NCBI GenBank assembly: GCA_903856995.1
Contig: CAIODK010000330.1
Coordinates: forward strand, 1 to 7,167
Length of the DNA stretch: 7,167 nucleotides
Reading direction: 5' to 3'
DNA from: an uncultured Burkholderiales bacterium
GTDB lineage: Bacteria; Pseudomonadota; Gammaproteobacteria; Burkholderiales; Burkholderiaceae_C
Part shown: in pieces, positions 1 to 6,681 of the stretch
Layout: the number at the start of each line of letters is the position of its first letter
How positions within the stretch are numbered: position 1 is the first letter of the stretch
The notes under the pieces: generated by a model
Seen by the model: the letters and a program-made list of their open reading frames with translations, nothing else
What the model was told of the DNA's origin: nothing
Databases searched by the model: none
Position numbers and translations under genes: made by a program

Positions 1-329
1 CCCCACAGCGCAGCAGATGATCCGAGTAACACAAAGAACAGGGTGTACATCCAGCCTAGCGTGGAAATTTTCCAATCGCATGAGGAGATGAACAACTCTT
101 GGAAGAACCCAATTTCAGGACCGCATTTGATGGCTTCTTTGATGCCCAAAGCTTTGGACAACGGCAACCAAAATACCGAAAAACCATAGGCCATGCCGAT
201 ACACAGATGTATCGCCAATGCGGCGGGCGGTACCAGCCAGCGGTTAAAACCCGGATGCGCAATGATGCGTTGCTTTGACAAAAAGCTGCCTTGCGTCTCT
301 GCGTGTTCTCCATGAACGTCTGTCGTCAT
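1..329 (-). CDS. MFS transporter, OFA (oxalate/formate antiporter-like) family, 5' part only
   Basis: Inner-membrane secondary transporter, probably exchanging or importing a small carboxylate; the substrate cannot be read from this fragment. Reading the minus strand from the ATG at 329 gives 109 residues in an open frame that runs off the left edge. A hydrophilic N-terminus of about 30 residues is followed by a first membrane segment (about residues 31-56, beginning WLVPPAALAIHLCIGMAYGF). A loop holding two cysteines (C69, C84) follows, then a second segment from about residue 91 (LGWMYTLFFVLLGSSAALW). The segment order and the loop insert fit OFA-type MFS proteins, recognised from memory. 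The start is well supported by AAGGAGA on the minus strand at 340-334, just upstream. The other long minus frame at 56-313 is a shadow of this gene: its product is not membrane-like and it lacks the ribosome site. The family is fairly sure, the substrate unknown. Confidence 0.8.
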   Translation of the reverse strand, partial: MTTDVHGEHAETQGSFLSKQRIIAHPGFNRWLVPPAALAIHLCIGMAYGFSVFWLPLSKALGIKEAIKCGPEIGFFQELFISSCDWKISTLGWMYTLFFVLLGSSAALW

Positions 330-333
330 GTTG

Positions 334-340
334 TCTCCTT
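334..340 (-). promoter_or_regulatory. Shine-Dalgarno site of the MFS transporter gene
   Basis: AAGGAGA on the minus strand, four bases before the ATG at 329. This near-perfect site decides the reading frame at the left edge, where two overlapping frames are open. Confidence 0.8.
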
Positions 341-369
341 CATAATGTTGTGTGTGCTTCAAAAGGCGA

Positions 370-409
370 TCTAGGTTCTAGGCCTTAAGTTGCATGCGCA
401 GAGTCTAGG
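370..409. repeat. Three TCTAGG repeats in intergenic DNA
   Basis: TCTAGG occurs at 370-375, 377-382 and 404-409, in the same orientation, with start-to-start distances of 7 and 27 bases. CTAG is usually under-represented in proteobacterial DNA, and the coding parts of this window hold only scattered single copies. The cluster lies 40-80 bases upstream of the MFS start codon, a plausible place for an operator. The regulatory role is inference only. Confidence 0.4.
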
Positions 410-494
410 ACAAACCATAGCAAATTGAGTAGGAAACCCAAAACATAAGGGGTATTCCCCATCGTTTTGAGTCACAAAAGAGACCTTTTCGTTC

Positions 495-1235
495 ATGAAA
501 TTTTTAACTTGGCCCGTTCCCGCTCTTCTCGCTTGGAGCTCGTCTTGGCTCCTCTTCAAAGGCTTGCAAACGGTGGGTCTGACCGAAACCATTGCCTTGG
601 TAGTGGCCGCATTTTGGGGCGGTTTTTTGAGCAAGCTGGTCAACACGCCCATGCGCAAAGCGCTGATCGTGCTGGGCTTCCCGCTGTCCATGGTGGCCTC
701 GTCCACCACGCTCAGCGTGCCCCCAATTGGTTGGTTGCTTTTGCTCGGGCTCATCGTGTTGGTGTACCCACGCAAGGCTTGGCGTGATGCGCCGCTGTTC
801 CCCACGCCCAAGAAGGCGTTGCGTGAGCTGCCTCAGCACATCCAACTGCCCGCAGGGGCACGCATCTTGGATGCAGGCAGCGGTATGGGAGATGGTCTAT
901 TGGCTTTGCGCAATGCGTTTCCTCGCGCCGATCTGCACGGCATTGAAATGAGCTGGCCACTGCGCATCATGAGCGCCATGCGTTGCTCATTTGCCAACAT
1001 TCGCCAAGGCGATATTTGGCTAGCCGACTGGCGCAGCTTTGATTTGGTCTACCTGTTCCAGCGTCCCGAGAGCATGCCGCGTGCGGTCGAAAAAGCCGAA
1101 GCCGAATTGCGCCGCGGCGCGTGGCTGGTGAGCCTAGAGTTTGAAGCGCGCGACTTGATCCCCAGCGCCATTTTGTACAGCCGCGATAGCCGGCCAGTTT
1201 GGATGTATCAGGTCCCGTTCAACCGACGCGGCTGA
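495..1235 (+). CDS. Membrane-anchored class I SAM-dependent methyltransferase, function unknown
   Basis: A 246-residue protein with two parts. The N-terminal ~92 residues are strongly hydrophobic, with probable membrane segments near residues 7-25, 31-48, 57-74 and 77-91. The C-terminal part (about 110-246) is a short Rossmann methyltransferase domain: motif I ILDAGSGMGDG at 124-134, an acidic strand-2 end at E151 (HGIEMS), an acidic QGD at 171-173, and a strand-4 region FDLVYLF at 182-188. It should bind S-adenosylmethionine with the catalytic domain held at the cytoplasmic face of the inner membrane. The acceptor is unknown. The domain is small, so the membrane part may shape the substrate site. 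The start ATG at 495 has only a weak purine-rich site (AAGAGA, 478-483). The 3' end overlaps the oppositely directed CorC-like gene by 17 bases. I do not recognise a named gene. Confidence 0.85.
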   Translation: MKFLTWPVPALLAWSSSWLLFKGLQTVGLTETIALVVAAFWGGFLSKLVNTPMRKALIVLGFPLSMVASSTTLSVPPIGWLLLLGLIVLVYPRKAWRDAPLFPTPKKALRELPQHIQLPAGARILDAGSGMGDGLLALRNAFPRADLHGIEMSWPLRIMSAMRCSFANIRQGDIWLADWRSFDLVYLFQRPESMPRAVEKAEAELRRGAWLVSLEFEARDLIPSAILYSRDSRPVWMYQVPFNRRG

Positions 1236-2520
1236 CCAAGAGTTTGTCGATGCGACGGCCGTCGAGGTCCAACACCTCAAAGCGCCATTCGCCAAACCGC
1301 ACCACATCTGCCACAGCAGGCAACTCACCTGAAATGGCCATCACCAAGCCCGCCACCGTGTTGTAGATGCCGCGGTCTTCGTCGGGTAATTCTTTGATGT
1401 TCAACCGTGCTTTGAACTCACTCACGGGCATCAAGCCATCCACCAACCATGTGCCGTCTGCGCGTTGCGTGGCCCAGGCTTCATCTGTCGATGTGGCTTG
1501 TAGCAACTCCCCCGTGATGGCTTCTAGCAAATCCCGCGGGGTGAGCAAACCTTGCACGATGCCGTACTCGTCCACCACCAACACCATGCGCCCGTGGGCA
1601 GTGGCGCGCTCTGCGGGTTTGCGGAACTGTTCGAGCAAATCCAAACCACTCAAGGTCTCGGGCACAAAGGCCACGGGTTTGGCCAAGGCGTCGACCGTCA
1701 AGTCACTGCCGGGCGGTAAATGGAGGAGCTGAGACACGCTGACTGCGCCCACCACGTTGTCCAAATCACCACGACACACGGGATACCAAGAGTGAGCACC
1801 ACTGGCCCCCACTTGCGCCAGCGCTTGAGGGACCGGCAGCTTGGCGTCAAGCCATTCGATGTCCGAGCGGTGCACCATGATGGACGTGAGCGGACGTTCG
1901 TCTAGGTTGAACACGTTTTGCACCATTTGGTGTTCGTGCTGCTCAATCACACCGGCGTCCACGCCCTCCACCAAACTGGCTGAAATTTCTTCTTCAGTCA
2001 CGGTGCGGGCGCCGTGTACATCAACACGCAACAGCGTCAACATCGCGCTGGTACAAGCCGATAACAAATGCACAAACGGCTTGGCCAAGGTAGCCAATGC
2101 CAGCATCACGGGTGCGGCCACGCGCGCTACGGATTCTGGGAACAACTGACCGATGCGCTTGGGCACCAGTTCGCCAAACAAGATGGTGCTGAAGGTGATG
2201 AGGGTCACCACACATGCCGTGGCGAGCCCTGCCGACAGGTTGTCGGGCACACCTTGGGACAACAGCCAGCTTGAAAAATCATCACTGAAAGCAGCCTCGC
2301 CCACGATGCCGTTGAGCACACCAATCGAGGTGATACCGATTTGTACGGTGGACAAAAACTGCGTCGGTTGCGCCATCAAGCGCAGTGCCGCTTGCGCACC
2401 CGTGTCACCCGCCTCTGCCAATGCGGCCAAGCGCGCTTTGCGGCTGGACGCCAAAGCCATCTCCGACATGGCAAACACGCCATTGAGCAGAGTTAAAAAA
2501 ACAATCAGTAAAACATCCAT
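1219..2520 (-). CDS. CNNM/CBS/CorC_HlyC-domain membrane transporter, YtfL/PaeA-like
   Basis: A 433-residue inner-membrane protein of the CorB/CorC/hemolysin-C group. An N-terminal DUF21/CNNM membrane domain (about 1-165) carries VQIGITSIG (59-67), GIVGEAAFS (71-79) and GELVPKRIG (116-124). Two CBS motifs follow (about 205-340; VVDEYG at 315-320), then a CorC_HlyC C-terminal domain (about 345-433) with EDRGIYNTVAGLVM and WRFEVLDLDGRRIDKLLV. The family is linked to divalent cation (Mg/Co) efflux. The VQIG, GIVG-AAFS and PKRIG motifs and the RID-LLV ending recall E. coli YtfL, also named PaeA and reported as a cadaverine/putrescine exporter; that comparison is from memory. I chose the ATG at 2520 because AGGAGA (minus strand, 2531-2526) sits five bases upstream. 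An in-frame ATG at 2535 would place that site inside the gene. Length and domains are complete. Confidence 0.92.
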   Translation of the reverse strand: MDVLLIVFLTLLNGVFAMSEMALASSRKARLAALAEAGDTGAQAALRLMAQPTQFLSTVQIGITSIGVLNGIVGEAAFSDDFSSWLLSQGVPDNLSAGLATACVVTLITFSTILFGELVPKRIGQLFPESVARVAAPVMLALATLAKPFVHLLSACTSAMLTLLRVDVHGARTVTEEEISASLVEGVDAGVIEQHEHQMVQNVFNLDERPLTSIMVHRSDIEWLDAKLPVPQALAQVGASGAHSWYPVCRGDLDNVVGAVSVSQLLHLPPGSDLTVDALAKPVAFVPETLSGLDLLEQFRKPAERATAHGRMVLVVDEYGIVQGLLTPRDLLEAITGELLQATSTDEAWATQRADGTWLVDGLMPVSEFKARLNIKELPDEDRGIYNTVAGLVMAISGELPAVADVVRFGEWRFEVLDLDGRRIDKLLVSRVG

Positions 2521-2525
2521 CACAA

Positions 2526-2531
2526 TCTCCT
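2526..2531 (-). promoter_or_regulatory. Shine-Dalgarno site of the CorC-like gene
   Basis: AGGAGA on the minus strand, five bases before the ATG at 2520. It favours this start over the in-frame ATG at 2535, and it occupies most of the 13-base gap between the CorC-like and apaH start codons. Confidence 0.75.
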
Positions 2532-2533
2532 GC

Positions 2534-3391
2534 ATGGCACTTTACTTGATTGGCGACGTCCAAGGCTGCGATGACGCCTTAGAACGTTTGTTGAAGCACC
2601 TCGCGTTCTCTCCCAGCCGCGACACGCTTTACCTGCTGGGTGACTTGGTCAACCGCGGGCCCCACAACGCGCGCGTGTTACGCCGCCTAATGGCCTTGGG
2701 GACCAGCGCGCATTGCCTGTTGGGCAACCATGATTTGCATCTGCTTGCGGTCTCGCGCGGCGTGCGCAAACCCAACAAACAAGACACCGTGCAAGACATC
2801 TTGACCGCCCCCGACAGCACAGATCTGCTGCACTGGCTGCGCCACCAACACATGGCCATGCGCCTGGGCAAGCTATTGATGGTGCATGCAGGGGTGCTAC
2901 CGCAATGGACGGCCGACCAAACCATGGCGCTGGCCGGCGAAGTCGAGGCCGTGCTGCGCAGCGATGACTGGGTGCAATTCATGCCGCAGATGTATGGCGG
3001 CCTGCCCAATGTGTGGCGCGATGACCTAGCAGGCCCAGACCGCTTGCGCGTGATCGTCAACGCCCTCACCCGTTTGCGTTTTTGCGACGCGCAAGGTGCG
3101 ATGGATTTCAGTGTGAAAGAAGGCGCTGCTCAAGCGCCTGCAGGCTTGATGCCGTGGTTTGATGTGCCGGGCCGACTGACGCAGGACATGCGCATCGCCT
3201 TTGGGCATTGGTCCACCCTGCAGACAATGGATCGCCCAGACGTGGTGTGCCTAGACGATGGGTGCGTATGGGGAGGTTGCTTGAGTGCGGTGCGATTGGA
3301 GACCTGCGACACCGAGGTGGCAACAGTCAACGCGCCTGCGTGGGAGCGTCTGAGCGTCAAGTGCCAGCAGACACTTGACCCGCTCGCCTAA
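2534..3391 (+). CDS. apaH: Symmetrical bis(5'-nucleosyl)-tetraphosphatase (Ap4A hydrolase)
   Basis: Hydrolyses diadenosine tetraphosphate to two ADP in the cytoplasm, controlling Ap4A as a stress alarmone and, in E. coli, NpnN-type RNA caps. The 285 residues match the usual ApaH length (about 270-285). Metallophosphatase (PPP-type) motifs are in order: GDVQG (7-11), GDLVNRGP (36-43), GNHDLHLL (64-71), VHAG (117-120) and GHW (224-226). Residue 10 is Gln, where E. coli has His; Gln is common in other ApaH proteins (GDIQGC). The frame stays open upstream to 2153, but MALYLIGDVQGC is the normal ApaH N-terminus, so ATG 2534 is the start and the upstream part is antisense to the CorC-like gene. No Shine-Dalgarno sequence precedes this ATG; the bases there are the complement of the neighbour's site. 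Its promoter must lie within the CorC-like coding region. It converges on rhlE with a 4-base gap. Confidence 0.96.
   Translation: MALYLIGDVQGCDDALERLLKHLAFSPSRDTLYLLGDLVNRGPHNARVLRRLMALGTSAHCLLGNHDLHLLAVSRGVRKPNKQDTVQDILTAPDSTDLLHWLRHQHMAMRLGKLLMVHAGVLPQWTADQTMALAGEVEAVLRSDDWVQFMPQMYGGLPNVWRDDLAGPDRLRVIVNALTRLRFCDAQGAMDFSVKEGAAQAPAGLMPWFDVPGRLTQDMRIAFGHWSTLQTMDRPDVVCLDDGCVWGGCLSAVRLETCDTEVATVNAPAWERLSVKCQQTLDPLA
3352..3385. terminator. Strong hairpin at the apaH/rhlE convergence, candidate bidirectional terminator
   Basis: Arms GTCAAGTG (3356-3363) and CACTTGAC (3372-3379) are perfectly complementary around an 8-base loop. The stem extends outward with GAGC (3352-3355) against GCTC (3382-3385), leaving a two-base bulge (CC, 3380-3381): 12 pairs in all. 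It lies in the last codons of apaH and begins about 11 bases after the rhlE stop on the minus strand, so it could act on both transcripts. Neither side has a T tract, so it is not a classical intrinsic terminator. It could instead protect 3' ends or pause RNA polymerase. The structure is seen directly; its role is inferred. Confidence 0.45.
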
Positions 3392-3395
3392 AGAA

Positions 3396-4877
<1,482 letters not shown>

Positions 4878-4988
4878 GTCTGGGGCATATTGTCGCATTG
4901 TGGGCCGAGGCGCGCAAAACCTAGTTTTGAGGCCTTAAAGGTACATCTACCCACTGCGGCGTCTCCGCACCAGCACCGCGTCATCCGA
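4878..4988 (-). other. dcd-rhlE intergenic region and likely rhlE leader
   Basis: The 111 bases separate dcd (upstream on this strand) from rhlE. They hold a perfect inverted repeat CAAAAC-CTA-GTTTTG (4915-4929) about 40 bases before the rhlE start, and a weaker stem TGCGG/CCGCA nearer dcd with no T run after it. The gap is long enough for an independent rhlE promoter, but I see no convincing -35/-10 pair. No small gene is supported here. Confidence 0.5.
4915..4929. repeat. Perfect inverted repeat in the rhlE leader
   Basis: Arms CAAAAC (4915-4920) and GTTTTG (4924-4929) flank CTA. It could be a protein-binding site or a small leader hairpin controlling rhlE. The structure is seen; the function is inferred. 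Confidence 0.4.
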
Positions 4989-5564
4989 TCAGGTTTTGGG
5001 TAGCGTCACGCCCACTTGACCTTGATACTTACCGCCACGGTCTTTGTAGCTGGTTTCGCACACATCGTCTTTGTCGCTCTCGAAGAACAACACTTGGGCA
5101 CAGCCCTCGCCGGCGTAAATCTTGGCAGGCAGCGGCGTGGTGTTGGAGAACTCCAACGTCACATAGCCTTCCCACTCGGGCTCAAACGGCGTGACGTTCA
5201 CAATGATGCCGCAACGGGCATACGTGCTTTTGCCCAAGCACACCGTCAGCACGTTACGGGGGATACGGAAGTACTCCATCGTGCGGGCTAGGGCAAAGCT
5301 GTTGGGTGGGATGACGCACACATCGCCTTCGATGTCGACAAAGCTCTTGGGATCAAAGTTCTTGGGGTCCACCACTGTGCTGTAGATGTTGGTGAACACC
5401 TTGAATTCAGGGGCACAGCGGATGTCGTAGCCGTAGCTGCTGGTGCCGTAGCTGACGATTTTCTCGCCCGCTGCGTTTTGACGCACTTGGCCGGGCTCGA
5501 ACGGCTCGATCATGCCGTGTTGCTCAGCCATGCGGCGGATCCATTTGTCACTCTTGATGCTCAT
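4989..5564 (-). CDS. dcd: dCTP deaminase
   Basis: Deaminates dCTP to dUTP in the cytoplasm; dUTPase then yields dUMP, the precursor of dTMP. The 191 residues fit the homotrimeric Dcd family (E. coli about 193). Visible landmarks are SIKSDKWIRRMAEQ at the N-terminus, SYGTSSYGYDIR (38-49), the nucleotide-binding segment LGKSTYARCG (110-119), and TLEFSNTTPLPAKIYAGEG (136-154). Within the last, E138 aligns with the catalytic glutamate of the E. coli enzyme. No second catalytic signature suggests a bifunctional dCTP deaminase/dUTPase, but I cannot exclude that by eye. The start ATG at 5564 is preceded by AAAGG (minus strand, 5576-5572) at good spacing. It is followed after 111 bases by rhlE on the same strand and lies divergent from the binding-protein gene. 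Confidence 0.96.
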   Translation of the reverse strand: MSIKSDKWIRRMAEQHGMIEPFEPGQVRQNAAGEKIVSYGTSSYGYDIRCAPEFKVFTNIYSTVVDPKNFDPKSFVDIEGDVCVIPPNSFALARTMEYFRIPRNVLTVCLGKSTYARCGIIVNVTPFEPEWEGYVTLEFSNTTPLPAKIYAGEGCAQVLFFESDKDDVCETSYKDRGGKYQGQVGVTLPKT

Positions 5565-5605
5565 CGTTCAACCTTTGAATAGGACTCGTATTTTAGACCC
5601 CTGTC

Positions 5606-5624
5606 ACCTCGCGGACTGCGAGGT
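5606..5624. repeat. Perfect inverted repeat between divergent dcd and Bug-type genes
   Basis: ACCTCGC (5606-5612) and GCGAGGT (5618-5624) are exact reverse complements around GGACT. No T run follows on either strand, which argues against a terminator. An operator for a dimeric regulator or a leader hairpin is more likely. The function is inferred. Confidence 0.5.
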
Positions 5625-5669
5625 ACGCCCATGTCCTTGACTATCGCATACGATGAATTGGGTAGATTT

Positions 5670-5675
5670 AGGAGA
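5670..5675 (+). promoter_or_regulatory. Shine-Dalgarno site of the Bug-type binding-protein gene
   Basis: AGGAGA ends four bases before the ATG at 5680. Two consecutive ATGs (5677 and 5680) follow it, and spacing favours the second. It also rules out the in-frame ATG at 5653, which lies upstream of the site. Confidence 0.75.
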
Positions 5676-5679
5676 CATG

Positions 5680-6654
5680 ATGAAACGCCGCACCCTCTTA
5701 CAGGCAGCGCCTTGGTGGCTGGGCTTGCCTGTTGCTTCGCTCGCGCAAAGCCCCTACCCCAACAAGCCCATCCGCTACATCGTGCCCGTTGCAGCCGGGG
5801 GTGGCTCAGACATGATTGGCCGCACCTTCTGCGACCGGTTCGGCAAAGTGCTGGCCCAAACCGTGGTGGTGGACAACCAAAGCGGTGGCGGCGGCGTGAT
5901 CGCGGCGCAAACCACGGCCAGAGCCGTTCCCGATGGCTACACGCTGATGCAAGGCTACGTGGCCACGCACGGCACATCGCCCGCCACCCGCAAATTGCCC
6001 TACGACCCCGTCAAAGACTTCACCCCCATTGGCATGATCGGCAGCACCCCCAATGTGCTGGTGGTCAATGCCGCGCTGCCCGTGACCGATGTCAAATCCT
6101 TTCTCGACTATGTCAAGAAAAATCCGGGCAAGGTGTCTTACGGCTCGGCAGGTGCGGGCTCGTTGACGCATCTGACGGCCGAGCTGTTCAAAGCCCAGAC
6201 GGGGGCCTTCATGGTGCACATCCCCTACCGCGGCATTGCGCCCGCCACCACGGATTTGATTGCCGGCCAAACCCAGGCCATGTTCCCAGGCTTGGCAGCT
6301 GCATTGCCTCACATCCGCAATGGCCGCTTACGCGCCCTCGCCGTCACAGGCAGCCAGCGCCACCCCGCCCTCAAAGACGTGCCCACCATGGAAGAAGCCG
6401 GCCTCAAAGGTTTTGACGCTCAGCAGTGGTACGGCGTGGTCGGCCCTGCGGGCATGCCAGCGCCCTTGGTGAAGCAGCTCAACGACGCCATGGCTCAAGT
6501 GCTGGCCATGCCCGATCTGCGCGACAAGCTCAGCGCAGAAGCGGTCGAACTCACGCCGATGACGTCGGCACAATTCGGTGACTACATCAAAAAAGATGTG
6601 GCACGCTGGACCAGCTTGGCGCGTGAACGCGGCATCAACTTAGACAACAACTGA
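5680..6654 (+). CDS. Tripartite tricarboxylate transporter substrate-binding protein (Bug/TctC family)
   Basis: Periplasmic solute-binding protein expected to capture a carboxylated compound and deliver it to a TctAB-type permease. No permease gene is seen here, as is usual for the many orphan Bug genes of Burkholderiales. The 324 residues fit the family. The N-terminus MKRRTLLQAAPWWLGLPVASLAQS looks like an export signal, with cleavage likely near residues 22-23. The RRTLL pair resembles a weak Tat motif, though Sec export is equally possible. Family landmarks: YPNKPIRYIVPVAAGGGSD (26-44), VVVDNQSGGGGVIAA (62-76), YGSAGAGSLTHLTAE (154-168), IPYRGIAPATTDLIAGQ (181-197) and the PTMEEAG segment (235-241). 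The start is set by AGGAGA. The MmgE/PrpD gene begins 27 bases after the stop, so the two are probably co-transcribed. The ligand cannot be deduced from sequence. Confidence 0.93.
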   Translation: MKRRTLLQAAPWWLGLPVASLAQSPYPNKPIRYIVPVAAGGGSDMIGRTFCDRFGKVLAQTVVVDNQSGGGGVIAAQTTARAVPDGYTLMQGYVATHGTSPATRKLPYDPVKDFTPIGMIGSTPNVLVVNAALPVTDVKSFLDYVKKNPGKVSYGSAGAGSLTHLTAELFKAQTGAFMVHIPYRGIAPATTDLIAGQTQAMFPGLAAALPHIRNGRLRALAVTGSQRHPALKDVPTMEEAGLKGFDAQQWYGVVGPAGMPAPLVKQLNDAMAQVLAMPDLRDKLSAEAVELTPMTSAQFGDYIKKDVARWTSLARERGINLDNN

Positions 6655-6681
6655 TTTTTTTAATCCAACAACGGACCCCAC

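Larger units (their letters stand above)
330..494. other. Divergent intergenic region between MFS transporter and methyltransferase
   Basis: These 165 bases must hold the promoters of both outward-facing genes. They are more AT-rich than the flanking coding DNA. Visible structure: three copies of TCTAGG (370-375, 377-382, 404-409); an inverted repeat GGGG-TATT-CCCC (449-460); and an inverted repeat AAAAG-AGAC-CTTTT (476-489) directly before the methyltransferase start. I see no sigma-70 pair with good spacing on either strand (TTGAGT at 425-430 lacks a convincing -10 partner). I see no small gene here. Confidence 0.6.
5565..5679. other. Divergent intergenic region between dcd and the Bug-type gene
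   Basis: The 115 bases must serve dcd leftward and the binding-protein gene rightward. The main structure is a perfect 7-base-arm hairpin at 5606-5624. A TTGACT hexamer at 5637-5642 resembles a -35 box for the rightward gene, but the nearest -10-like hexamer (TAGATT, 5663-5668) is 20 bases away, too far to be convincing. The dcd ribosome site is at 5572-5576 and that of the rightward gene at 5670-5675. Confidence 0.5.

Noticed and set aside
371..811. 146-codon minus-strand frame antisense to the methyltransferase
   Set aside because: No domain and no ribosome site, and it covers the intergenic repeats and the membrane segment of the real gene.
2153..2533. In-frame open extension of apaH by 127 codons upstream
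   Set aside because: It is antisense to the CorC-like gene, and MALYLIGDVQGC at 2534 is the normal ApaH N-terminus. The upstream peptide resembles no domain.
5637..5668. TTGACT/TAGATT as a sigma-70 promoter for the Bug-type gene
   Set aside because: The 20-base spacing is too long, and the -10-like hexamer lies two bases from the ribosome site, leaving almost no leader.
5631..6416. 261-codon plus-strand frame over the Bug-type gene
   Set aside because: Its Arg/His/Pro-rich composition is typical of a +1 shadow of GC-rich coding DNA. The Bug-type frame has a signal peptide, ribosome site and family motifs.
6652..6661. T tract immediately after the Bug-type stop codon, as a possible terminator
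   Set aside because: Only a three-pair stem (GCG/CGC, 6621-6630) lies nearby and it is not adjacent to the tract. The next gene starts 27 bases after the stop, so co-transcription is more likely.
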